Part shown: positions 57,468 through 64,000 of the stretch, piece by piece
Layout: each line of letters starts with the position of its first letter
Numbering within the stretch: position 1 is the stretch's first letter
Origin: UBA1206 sp041672465
Lineage (GTDB): Bacteria; Bacillota; Clostridia; Oscillospirales; CAG-382
Assembly: GCA_041672465.1 (NCBI GenBank)
Contig: JBAYZO010000005.1
Span: 6,132-70,131, forward strand
Direction of reading: 5' to 3'
Length of the DNA: 64,000 nucleotides
The notes under the pieces: model-generated
What the model was told of the DNA's origin: nothing
The model's database searches: none
What the model saw: only the letters and a program-made list of their open reading frames with translations
Translations under genes and position numbers: made by a program

Positions 57468-57662
57468 CAAACTTTCGCGTATTTTGAGCCTTTTGTGTAT
57501 AAAGACAAGTTTTACTTGATTTTTCCCTCCGTTTGAGTTATATTAATTATATAAAATATAAGCATATCCGCTTAAGCAAAAGCTTTAAAACAAAAATCCT
57601 CCCGGCGCGATGCCCGGAAGGCAAAAAATTTGCGTACTTATTAAAAGGAACGGTCATAAAAA

Positions 57663-58655
57663 GTGAAAACAGCATTTTTAATGGGGGAAAAAACCCTTGA
57701 TACGGTTTTTAACCAAAAGGCACTGGATTATTTTTATTCGCTGGGGGAGGTTTCTTTTAACACCGGCAGTCTCCCCACCGCAAAAGAAAACATAATATCC
57801 GCAATCAAAAACGCCGACATCGCCATAACAAGCTGGGGCAACACTTCTCTCGGCGGCGATATACTCTCCGCCTGCCCGGCCCTTAGGCTTGTAGCCCACG
57901 CCGCGGGGAGCGTAAAACCCGTGGTCTCGGACGAGCTCTGGGAAAAAAATATCAAGGTGCTGTCAAGCGCCTGCCCGCTTGGCGAGGGGGTCGCCGAAAC
58001 TGCGCTTGGCTTTACCATTTCCGCCTGCAAGAATTTTTATAACGTCAACAGCCACATACACGCCGGGGAATGGAACAAAGGCCGCGAAGATATAAGAGAA
58101 CTGTTTGACCTGAATATCGGCGTGATAGGCAGCGGCTGGGCGGGGCGCCACTATATAAGGCTTTTAAAGAATTTCCACGTCAACATTCTTTGCTATGACC
58201 CGTTTGTGAGCAAAGAGGATCTCTTGGCTCTCGGCGCGAAAAAAGCGGAACTAACCGAATTACTTAAAAATAGCGACGTGGTCTCAATCCACGCCCCAAG
58301 CATCCCCGCCACCCGGCATATGATAAACCGCGAAACCCTCGCGCTTATGAAAAAATCCGCCGTGCTTATAAACACCGCGCGGGGAACCATTATTGACGAG
58401 GCGGCGCTGTTCGAGCATATGGCCGCCGGAAATTTAAAATACGCCTGCCTTGACGTGTTTGACCCCGAACCCCCAAGCGTAGAAAACCCCCTGTTCGGCC
58501 TTGAAAACGTAATCGCCACCCCTCACTTGGCGGGGCTTGCCCAAAACGGCCTTAAACGAATCGGCATGTTTGTGCGCGAGGAAACCGAAAAGTTTTTAAA
58601 AGGCCTGCCCATGAGGGGAGAAGTAACAAAAGAAATGCTGGCCAACATGGCTTAG
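57663..58655 (+). CDS. D-isomer-specific 2-hydroxyacid dehydrogenase
   Basis: 330 residues, NAD(P)-dependent. The substrate domain has VAHAAGSVKPVVSDELWEKN and GVAETALGFTISACKN. The Rossmann motif is IGVIGSGWAGRHYIRLL, the catalytic Arg lies in LINTARGTIIDEAAL, Glu in CLDVFDPEPP and His in VIATPHLAGLAQNG. It belongs to a branch often annotated as phosphoglycerate dehydrogenase or hydroxypyruvate reductase-like; the exact substrate is unknown. GTG start with AAAGGA. The 195-bp leader carries a possible promoter (TTGATT-17-TATATT near 57518) and a CG-rich imperfect hairpin near 57600. Confidence 0.88.
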   Translation: MKTAFLMGEKTLDTVFNQKALDYFYSLGEVSFNTGSLPTAKENIISAIKNADIAITSWGNTSLGGDILSACPALRLVAHAAGSVKPVVSDELWEKNIKVLSSACPLGEGVAETALGFTISACKNFYNVNSHIHAGEWNKGREDIRELFDLNIGVIGSGWAGRHYIRLLKNFHVNILCYDPFVSKEDLLALGAKKAELTELLKNSDVVSIHAPSIPATRHMINRETLALMKKSAVLINTARGTIIDEAALFEHMAAGNLKYACLDVFDPEPPSVENPLFGLENVIATPHLAGLAQNGLKRIGMFVREETEKFLKGLPMRGEVTKEMLANMA

Positions 58656-58681
58656 CCCCCTTAGAATAAGGTGATTGTTTT

Positions 58682-59353
58682 ATGAAAACCAAACTGCGAA
58701 TATTGTCCGCCCTTGTTGTTTTTCTTGCCGTCGGGTGCGTTTTGCTGTCCGCCTTTTTAATAAAGGCCGTCAAAAACCCCGAAGAAAACGGCGGCAAAAT
58801 AAAAGTCACTTCCCCTCTGCCGGCAGGGGACGGGAGCGAGGATATTCAGTTTAAGCTATCGCTTCTCCATTTGTATTACGAGAGCAAGGACGTCGTGTCC
58901 ACCCTCCCGTTTACCACCATACAGGTGACTCAGGGCGCGCTTATAAAAGCCTTTATGACCGGCCCTTCCGCGGCGGAAGACGCCGAGGCGTATTTAAACC
59001 GCTACGCCGACCGAACCCTAAACTCGGCTTTTGACACCATGGACGAGATAATAGCCAAATATCAAAGCCTTTTGACAAAATATAATATTTCAAGCTCGTC
59101 TTCCTATACCGCTAAGTTTAACAAGCTGAACAGCATGTTCGCGTCGCTGAAAAATTCCTCAAAAGAGCTTATCTCGCGGGCGAGAACGCTTATTAAAATG
59201 TCAAAATCCGCCGATTATGACAGCTATTACACAAATTATATCGAACAGCTATCCGACCTGACGGGGAAAATCGAGGCAAACTGCAGCGTTATTATGGCCG
59301 AGTATGACTCGCTGCTGTCCTCAATCAGCAGGGATTACAATATAATAAGCTAA
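58682..59353 (+). CDS. Unrecognised anchored or secreted helical protein
   Basis: 223 residues; family not recognised. One N-terminal membrane segment (about 9-29), then an extracytoplasmic domain that is almost entirely helical with heptad-like Leu/Ile spacing, for example KYQSLLTKYNISSS and KLNSMFASLKNSSKEL, suggesting a helical bundle. No Cys in a lipobox position. SD AAGGTGA 7 nt upstream. It follows the dehydrogenase by 26 nt and may share its transcript. Confidence 0.7.
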   Translation: MKTKLRILSALVVFLAVGCVLLSAFLIKAVKNPEENGGKIKVTSPLPAGDGSEDIQFKLSLLHLYYESKDVVSTLPFTTIQVTQGALIKAFMTGPSAAEDAEAYLNRYADRTLNSAFDTMDEIIAKYQSLLTKYNISSSSSYTAKFNKLNSMFASLKNSSKELISRARTLIKMSKSADYDSYYTNYIEQLSDLTGKIEANCSVIMAEYDSLLSSISRDYNIIS

Positions 59354-59369
59354 AAAAACCTGCTATGTA

Positions 59370-60035
59370 CTATACTTTTCCCCCGATATGTTCCTTTGGG
59401 TTTCCGGCTGTTTTCACCCTTGGCAGGTTCCACCTATAACGCGCCGCGAGAATACGCAGCGCAAAAATAATAACTCCGCCGACCGCCATTGAAGCGCTTC
59501 CCCCAAATGTGTCCCACAAGAGGGCGCACGCCAACGACCCTCCCAGCGCGGCGCTGGCGTAGATATGCTTTATCATTATCACCGGCACGCTCCCCGATAT
59601 TATATCCCTCAGCGCGCCTCCGCCCACGGCAGCTATCGTGCCGATAAGCGCCGCCATAAAAGCGTTGCTTTTGTACTGACCCTCAAGCGCCATGCGAACG
59701 CCTATCACCGCGAAGAGCCCCAGCCCCAGCGAATCGGTTAAAAGCATAACCCTGTCATATATCAAGCCGGCCATTAAGGTCGGCTTTTTTGCCGCTATAA
59801 CAAAACAAATAAGCGAGCCCGCGATCGCCGCCGCGGCGTAAAGCGGGTTTTTCAGCGCCAGCGGCGGGGAGTTGCCGAGCAGCAAGTCCCGCGTTATTCC
59901 CCCGCCTATCGCCGTGGTCAGCCCCAGTGTCGCGATTCCGAAGATATCCATGTTTTTTTTAATTCCCAAAGCCGCGCCCGACACGGCGAAAGACAGCACC
60001 CCCAAAATTTCAAGACAAAACATAGCGGTGAACAT
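59370..60035 (-). CDS. TRIC-type cation channel (UPF0126/YadS family)
   Basis: 221 residues with seven membrane segments arranged as two repeats. Each repeat contains the TRIC signature: ATLGLTTAIGGGITRDLLLGNSPPLALKNP in the first (about 35-64) and AALIGTIAAVGGGALRDIISGSVPVIM in the second (about 132-158), with the GGGxxRD pattern in both. Bacterial TRIC homologues form trimeric potassium-permeable channels; some are annotated as glycine transporters. It has its own promoter at 60091-60119. Confidence 0.92.
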   Translation of the reverse strand: MFTAMFCLEILGVLSFAVSGAALGIKKNMDIFGIATLGLTTAIGGGITRDLLLGNSPPLALKNPLYAAAAIAGSLICFVIAAKKPTLMAGLIYDRVMLLTDSLGLGLFAVIGVRMALEGQYKSNAFMAALIGTIAAVGGGALRDIISGSVPVIMIKHIYASAALGGSLACALLWDTFGGSASMAVGGVIIFALRILAARYRWNLPRVKTAGNPKEHIGGKV

Positions 60036-60090
60036 ATTTGCCGAAAGTCCCCTTTGCTGTTTTAATTATAATTTTACCCTCACTACTTAG

Positions 60091-60119
60091 ATTGTAGAAA
60101 AAACCAATGGTTCCGTCAA
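60091..60119 (-). promoter_or_regulatory. Promoter of the TRIC-type gene
   Basis: Minus-strand -35 TTGACG (60114-60119) and -10 TACAAT (60091-60096), spacing 17 bp. Confidence 0.65.
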
Positions 60120-60320
60120 TATCTAAGTTATATATATTATTTGGTTTTTACTCCCCTTTACTGGTAGAATAAGCTAAAATTCGGCAAAACCGCCCCTTTT
60201 AAACCCTTTACATTTTGGTTTTTTCGTTATATCCTTAATATGGTAAATATATAAAGCCGTGTTATAAAAGCAAATACCGATAAATCATGTTTGACGCCGG
60301 TCGTTTCGACGCGTGAAAAT

Positions 60321-60369
60321 CCCCGAAAAGTTACGCCAAAACGTTTCTTTTCGGGGAGCTTTTTATTTT
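60321..60369 (+). terminator. Strong terminator with no upstream gene on the plus strand
   Basis: 10-bp stem CCCCGAAAAG/CTTTTCGGGG (60321-60330, 60347-60356), 16-nt loop, then GCTTTTTATTTTTTTT. The T tract is strong only on the plus strand, where no gene lies between 59354 and here; on the minus strand it can still cap the Gfo/Idh transcript. The stretch 60120-60320 is AT-rich, without an open reading frame that looks coding. Confidence 0.75.
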
Positions 60370-60375
60370 TTTTGT

Positions 60376-61413
60376 TTATTTATCCCTGCCGAGATAAACC
60401 CTTTTTCTCTCTTTGCCGGACTCATATATGGCGCAAATCATTTCCTGAGTTTTAAAGGCCTCCTCAATGGGGATAAACGGTTTTTCGCCGGTCTTAAGGC
60501 AGTGATAAAAATTATCTATCTGCTTGATATGGTTGACCCCCCAGTAGGACTTGACGTTGCCGTAATCAAAGTTTTCGGCCGGGTTGCGCTCGGCGATAAC
60601 GGTTCTGCCGTCCTTGAACTTAACCGTCGAGGTGTCGGCAAACATCTGCACAAGCGCTTTTTCGCAGTCGATCTCAATTTCCACCGGAGCGTCATAGGAA
60701 TAATAGTTAATGGCGTGGAACGCGGTGAGAAGCCCCGACTTGTACTTAATAACCCCTTCGGCGGAATCCTCGACGTCAATAATGGCGTGGCCGCGATTGG
60801 CTATGCTTGCGTCCACATAGTCAATTTCCTCGTTAATAATATACCTGAGCATATCAAGGGTGTGGATAGCTTGATCTATTATCACGCCGCCGCCCTCTTT
60901 TTCCCAAGTGCCTTTCCAGTCGCTGCTTGAATAATAACTGTCCGACCTGTTCCAAGTGACGGCGCATTTGGCGGCTTTTATCCTGCCCAGCTCGCCCGCG
61001 TCATATAGATCCTTTACCAAAACAGTGCCTGCGTTGTAATGGTTCTGAAAAATACATTCCAAAACTCTTCCCGTTCGCTTCGCGGTTTCCATCATGGCTT
61101 TAGCCTCGCCGAGAGTTATGGACATCGGCTTTTCGGTAAGCACGTTAACGCCGTGTTCCATGGCGTAAATCGCCACCGGAGCGTGGAGATAATGGGGGAG
61201 ACAAAGGTGAACCACGTCAAGGTTTTCTTTTTCAATCATTTCCTTGTAGTCGAAATAGTACTTGCACCCGAATTCTTCCGCTTTCCGCTTCGCCCTGTCT
61301 TCCTTAACGTCGCAAACGGCGACAAGCAAAGCGTCCTCGCTTTTTGCGACGCTTACCGCGTGCATGGGGAAAATGTTGCCGCACCCGATTATCGCGGATC
61401 TGAACTTTTTCAT
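60376..61413 (-). CDS. Gfo/Idh/MocA family oxidoreductase
   Basis: 345 residues, NAD(P)-dependent sugar or polyol dehydrogenase. Rossmann domain AIIGCGNIFPMHAVS, then VHLCLPHYLHAPVAIYAMEHGVNVLTEKPMS (about 69-99; the EKP motif Lys is catalytic) and the substrate domain with GGGVIIDQAIHTLDMLRYI, whose D-xx-xH pair is conserved (GG-x-DxGxH-type). Substrate unknown, probably a sugar or inositol-type compound. ATG 61413 has a strong AGGAGGG; the longer frame upstream is not supported. Confidence 0.93.
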   Translation of the reverse strand: MKKFRSAIIGCGNIFPMHAVSVAKSEDALLVAVCDVKEDRAKRKAEEFGCKYYFDYKEMIEKENLDVVHLCLPHYLHAPVAIYAMEHGVNVLTEKPMSITLGEAKAMMETAKRTGRVLECIFQNHYNAGTVLVKDLYDAGELGRIKAAKCAVTWNRSDSYYSSSDWKGTWEKEGGGVIIDQAIHTLDMLRYIINEEIDYVDASIANRGHAIIDVEDSAEGVIKYKSGLLTAFHAINYYSYDAPVEIEIDCEKALVQMFADTSTVKFKDGRTVIAERNPAENFDYGNVKSYWGVNHIKQIDNFYHCLKTGEKPFIPIEEAFKTQEMICAIYESGKERKRVYLGRDK

Positions 61414-61477
61414 TTGTTTTGCCCTCCTGTTAGCTGTTACTGCCTGCCCAAAGCGCGGGACTTTTGATTCTTGGTAC

Positions 61478-61505
61478 ATAGTATCACTTTTTCTAAAAAA
61501 TACAA
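61478..61505 (-). promoter_or_regulatory. Promoter of the Gfo/Idh/MocA gene
   Basis: Minus-strand -35 TTGTAT (61500-61505), -10 TACTAT (61478-61483), spacing 16 bp. Confidence 0.5.
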
Positions 61506-61576
61506 GCCTTTTTACTAAAATTAATTTTATTTATTACCCGAACAGGAAAAAGTTGTCGGAAAAACGCAAAAAGCTC

Positions 61577-61605
61577 TTGACATATCCCCGCCCGCGGAAT
61601 AGAAT
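61577..61605 (+). promoter_or_regulatory. Promoter of the folT leader
   Basis: -35 TTGACA (61577-61582), -10 TAGAAT (61600-61605), spacing 17 bp; transcription would start right at the 5' base of the riboswitch. Confidence 0.75.
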
Positions 61606-61611
61606 AAAGGC

Positions 61612-61757
61612 GCAGAGTAAAAAAATTTGCGTATGGCGTATGGTTTTATTCAAACTGTATTGTAGTGCTCCGCGAACGGGGAGTTGACGCGGGGACGAAG
61701 TGAAGCTTACCACAAAAAAATGGTTGCTTCCGCGGTAAATTTTTTGCATCCCGCTGT
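61612..61757 (+). ncRNA. THF (tetrahydrofolate) riboswitch, enlarged
   Basis: 5' part GCAGAGTAAAAAAATTTGCG and 3' part CGCGGTAAATTTTTTGCATC match the THF consensus at AGAGTA...ATTCGCG and GCGGUGAAU...UUGCAUCC, with the sequence-variable P2 helix re-formed by AAAAAATTT/AAATTTTTT. The central joining segment ACGAAG followed by a GAAGC/GCTTC hairpin and CGCGG also fits the conserved ACGAAGyRAGAGCRCGG region. The middle arm is longer than usual, making 146 nt in place of about 90-100. It lies between a consensus promoter and a FolT-like gene. Confidence 0.72.
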
Positions 61758-61840
61758 AAAAGGCGTGTTGTTTGTCAACACGTCTTATAACGGATATTTG
61801 CTCTCTGCACCATCGTAAAAAAACGAAAGGTGTATTTTTT

Positions 61841-63298
61841 ATGGCAAAATTCACAAAGCTTTTCAAAAACAAGAAGACGCTCCGAGGTATAGGCGGCTGG
61901 GCTGTCTTCTTGGGGCTGGCTTACGCGGTTTCAATTGTATTTCTTATGGAAGGCAGTTCCCTTTACCTCCCGCTCGCCGTCAGCTTGGGCGTGGCGGCGC
62001 TCGGCATTTTGCTGATTGTGGCGACATATAAAGCAATCCCCGGGGAAATGCCTAAGGCGGATATTAAATCCGCCACCAAAAAGCTGACAATAACAGCGGT
62101 TCTGTTGGGGCTTACCGCCATAACAAAGTTTTTTTCGTTGAATATAGTAATTTTTGGCGGCAGCGGAATGAGAGTGGGGCTCGGGGGCGTTTTTACCACT
62201 TTCCCCGCAATCCTCTTCGGCCCCATTTACGGGGGAATGGCGTCCGCCGCGTCGGATATTTTAGGGTGTATTATCTCCCCCATAGGCGCCTACAACCCGC
62301 TTTTTACCCTCACGGCGTTTTTAGGCGGGCTTATCAAGGGGCTTGTCTGGTTAGCGCTTAAAAAGTCGTCACCCCGCCGCCTGCGATTGAGCGTTGCCGC
62401 CGCTTTTGGGGTGGTGGCTATCTTAGGCGGCGTGTTTTACGCCTCGCTCGCCGCCGACGGCGTGAGCTCTTCTGTCATCGCAAGGTATGACAGCGTTAAG
62501 TCAAAGGCGTATGTTCAGGAAACTGACGTCAGCTTTTTTACCGGGCTTATAACAAAACGCGTAAGGTCGTCGGACACCTATACGCTCTCCGAAACTTCGG
62601 GGGAAACCGTTTATATTCCCTCATCAGCCCTTGTTGACGGAGTATCGGCAAAGGTTGCCTTGAAAATATCAGCTCTCGGCGAAAACTCTGAGCTTAAAGA
62701 GGTTTACATACCCGACTCTTTGGCAAAACTTGATATTACCCCCCTTAAGGAAAAAGGGGTAAAGCTTTATCTTACCGAAAAATCAAAGCTTTTTGACGAG
62801 ATAAAAGATTCGGGGATAACCTTCGCGCTGGTTAACGAAATTGCCGAAACCCAAGCGGTGATGGATTCCGAAAACCCCGTCTTCGGCGGCATGAGGTTTG
62901 TCTCTGACGACAACTACCGCAAAAACCTCGCGGGGTATATCAATTTCGCCACTTTCGGCCTTATGGCGGTGGGGGTGTTCGGGCTGTTTATGGCGCTTGC
63001 GGAGTATATCTGGTCAAGGCTTAAAAAAGACGGGGCGCTCCCTTCGCAAGGGGTAAAAATCTTCGCGGCTATTTTCATAGCGGAAATGGTTCAGACGACA
63101 ATAAACACCTATATACTTAAGGTTATGACAATGTCTTCAACTTGGGCGGCTTATCCTTTTCTTATCGTCTGGATCCCCCGCGCCGCCGAGGGGCTTATTA
63201 TCTGCCTGATTCAGGCCTACCTCATCACCCTTTTATACTCGCTGTTGAAATCGCGTTTTTCTGAGCTAAAAATAAGCGGCGGGCAAAAAAGTCCTTGA
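61841..63298 (+). CDS. folT: FolT-like ECF transporter S component with large extracytoplasmic insertion
   Basis: 485 residues, more than twice a normal S component. Two extra membrane helices (17-65) precede the S-component core (82-172): MRVGLGGVFTTFPAILFGPI, GGMASAASDILGCII and NPLFTLTAFLGGLIKGL, the folate-transporter style. An insert of about 160 residues (205-365) follows, beta-rich, with ETVYIPSSAL and LKEVYIPDSLAKLDI, reminiscent of BspA-type leucine-rich strands. Membrane helices then resume, ending IWIPRAAEGLIICLIQAYLI, which fits the last S-component helices. ATG 61841 with GAAAGGTG. A THF riboswitch in its leader supports folate as substrate. Confidence 0.82.
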   Translation: MAKFTKLFKNKKTLRGIGGWAVFLGLAYAVSIVFLMEGSSLYLPLAVSLGVAALGILLIVATYKAIPGEMPKADIKSATKKLTITAVLLGLTAITKFFSLNIVIFGGSGMRVGLGGVFTTFPAILFGPIYGGMASAASDILGCIISPIGAYNPLFTLTAFLGGLIKGLVWLALKKSSPRRLRLSVAAAFGVVAILGGVFYASLAADGVSSSVIARYDSVKSKAYVQETDVSFFTGLITKRVRSSDTYTLSETSGETVYIPSSALVDGVSAKVALKISALGENSELKEVYIPDSLAKLDITPLKEKGVKLYLTEKSKLFDEIKDSGITFALVNEIAETQAVMDSENPVFGGMRFVSDDNYRKNLAGYINFATFGLMAVGVFGLFMALAEYIWSRLKKDGALPSQGVKIFAAIFIAEMVQTTINTYILKVMTMSSTWAAYPFLIVWIPRAAEGLIICLIQAYLITLLYSLLKSRFSELKISGGQKSP

Positions 63299-63322
63299 CA
63301 AAATAAGATTTTAAAGTATAAT
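63295..63322 (+). promoter_or_regulatory. Promoter of tRNA-Leu(GAG)
   Basis: -35 TTGACA (63295-63300, overlapping the folT stop) and -10 TATAAT (63317-63322), spacing 16 bp. Confidence 0.75.
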
Positions 63323-63355
63323 ATAATACGCCGCCTTGACACGGGCGGCGTATAT

Positions 63356-63438
63356 GCGGCTGTGGCGGAACTGGCAGACGCGCACGTTTGAGGGGCGTGT
63401 GGGCAACCGTATGGGTTCAAGTCCCATTAGCCGCACCA
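63356..63438 (+). tRNA. tRNA-Leu (anticodon GAG)
   Basis: 83 nt with encoded CCA. Acceptor GCGGCTG/TAGCCGC, D arm GCGGAACTGGCAGACGC, anticodon stem CACGT/GCGTG with loop TTGAGGG (GAG), class II variable arm TGGGCAACCGTA, T arm TGGG-TTCAAGT-CCCA. Confidence 0.93.
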
Positions 63439-63447
63439 AAGGGAGCT

Positions 63448-63478
63448 CGCCGTACGGTCGCCGTACGGCGGGTTTTTT
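63448..63478 (+). terminator. Terminator of tRNA-Leu(GAG)
   Basis: Perfect 10-bp stem CGCCGTACGG/CCGTACGGCG with TCG loop (63448-63470), then GGTTTTTT. Confidence 0.92.
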
Positions 63479-63581
63479 AACGACAATCTTATTATAATAA
63501 TGGTTGATACAGTAATGGCTGACTTACCATAACGGCGGGGCTATCCTCACTTAAAAGCCAAATCAAATAAATACGCGATAT

Positions 63582-63664
63582 GCGGGTATGGCGAAATTGG
63601 CAGACGCGCTGGACTTAGGATCCAGTGGGCAACCATGTGGGTTCAAATCCCACTGCCCGCACCA
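63582..63664 (+). tRNA. tRNA-Leu (anticodon TAG)
   Basis: 83 nt with encoded CCA. Acceptor GCGGGTA/TGCCCGC, anticodon stem CTGGA/TCCAG with loop CTTAGGA (TAG), class II variable arm, T arm GTGGG-TTCAAAT-CCCAC. It follows the first Leu tRNA after 143 nt; no good separate promoter is evident. Confidence 0.95.
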
Positions 63665-63692
63665 GAAAAAAGCGCCAAAAGGCGCTTTTTTC
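63665..63692 (+). terminator. Terminator of tRNA-Leu(TAG)
   Basis: Perfect 12-bp stem GAAAAAAGCGCC/GGCGCTTTTTTC with AAAA loop directly after the CCA end. Its left 18 nt are identical to the terminator half found at the edges of the array copies near tRNA-Val. Confidence 0.92.
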
Positions 63693-63693
63693 A

Positions 63694-63850
63694 ATTATAT
63701 TCGTCCTTGCGGACGAATGATATTCGCTGCGGCGAATGATATTGCCGGAAGGCAATGATATTCACTTCGTGAATAAAGACGAATATAATATCATTCAGCG
63801 TTAGCTGAATATCATTACGCAGTAATATCATTGGCGAAGCCAATATCATT
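63694..63850. repeat. Hairpin-spacer array (ATGATATT/AATATCAT type)
   Basis: Directly behind the tRNA-Leu terminator. ATGATATT occurs three times, then AATATCAT four times, with mini-hairpins between them: TTCGTCC/GGACGAA, CGC/GCG, GCC/GGC, CAC/GTG on the left and CAGC/GCTG, GGC/GCC on the right. The left and right spacers are reverse complements and can pair as nested rungs. No tRNA or open frame overlaps it. Confidence 0.88.
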
Positions 63851-63916
63851 AAAAAGTGAAAATTCCACATCTTTTTAATCAAAGATTGCAGAAAATCCTA
63901 TCAAAAGACAAGATTT

Positions 63917-64000
63917 TCAATTATATTCGCCCTTATTGGCGAAATATATTCACTTCGTGAATAAAGACGAATATAATATCATTCAGCGTTAGCTGAATAT
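63917..64000. repeat. Second copy of the hairpin-spacer array, cut by the window edge
   Basis: Begins with TCAATTATATTCGC like the first copy; the 55 nt at 63946-64000 are identical to 63758-63812 in the first copy. It lacks two of the left hairpins present there and continues beyond the window. Confidence 0.85.

Noticed and set aside
60313..60930. 205-codon plus-strand open frame
   Set aside because: Begins in the terminator and runs antisense through the Gfo/Idh/MocA gene; no plausible ribosome binding site.

Overview
This window looks like chromosomal DNA from an uncultured, endospore-forming member of the Clostridia (Oscillospirales/Ruminococcaceae-like). The basis is the gene content: forespore sigma factor SigG, sporulation protein YunB, the ylxM-ffh-rpsP-khpA-rimM-trmD block, an HPr/Crh-like gene beside uvrC, the Fe-S scaffold/GGGtGRT pair, DUF4330 and DUF3006 proteins, lipoproteins with Gram-positive lipoboxes and strong purine-rich Shine-Dalgarno sites. 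I see no phage, transposase, CRISPR array or rRNA operon.

Layout. 0-8.9 kb: 3' end of enolase, ahcY, a cobalamin-riboswitch-controlled DUF4430 lipoprotein/ECF S-component pair, an orphan histidine kinase, sigG, a DUF3006 protein, an unknown anchored protein, yunB, a SpoU-type rRNA methyltransferase and a DHHW/AlgX-like envelope protein. 8.9-21.6 kb: a long minus-strand housekeeping run, in transcription order trpS, parE, parC, gdpP, rplI, dnaB, tilS, ftsH. At about 21.7 kb two consensus promoters diverge (trpS left, pduL right), and most genes beyond point right. 21.8-33.8 kb: pduL, the Fe-S scaffold-like/GGGtGRT pair, a TIM-barrel isomerase, a 1077-residue DUF4434 lipoprotein, tRNA-Val, a double-domain lipoprotein, a D-lactate-type dehydrogenase and a GH123-like DUF4091 protein. 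33.9-43.6 kb: DUF1538 membrane protein with a PII-like partner, GtrA, a Memo-AMMECR1 fusion with a frameshifted radical-SAM partner, a BMP-type lipoprotein, a serpin, and an ECF sigma/anti-sigma pair. 43.8-57.5 kb: a Clp ATPase with a decayed second ATPase module, the SRP/ribosome-maturation block, an O-antigen-ligase-like/DUF4330 operon, a Crh-like HPr, uvrC, rsmD, coaD and an enolase-superfamily protein. 57.6-64 kb: a hydroxyacid dehydrogenase, a TRIC-type channel, a Gfo/Idh/MocA oxidoreductase, a THF-riboswitch-controlled FolT-like S component and two tRNA-Leu genes.

Physiology suggested: a sporulating fermenter that imports vitamins (B12-type and folate uptake through ECF S components, each under its cognate riboswitch) and handles carbohydrate (GH123-like and DUF4434 proteins, sugar isomerase, oxidoreductases).

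The most unusual content is non-coding. Three arrays (28.8-29.2 kb, 31.6-31.95 kb, 63.7-64.0 kb) share one design: a short spacer repeated several times in one orientation and then several times as its reverse complement, with small, different hairpins between the spacers. Two arrays sit directly behind tRNA terminators. The 31.6-kb array contains a three-way-junction fold that recurs alone at 46.5 kb with compensatory base changes, and a 22-nt palindrome is scattered at five sites. No protein in the window obviously mobilises these elements.
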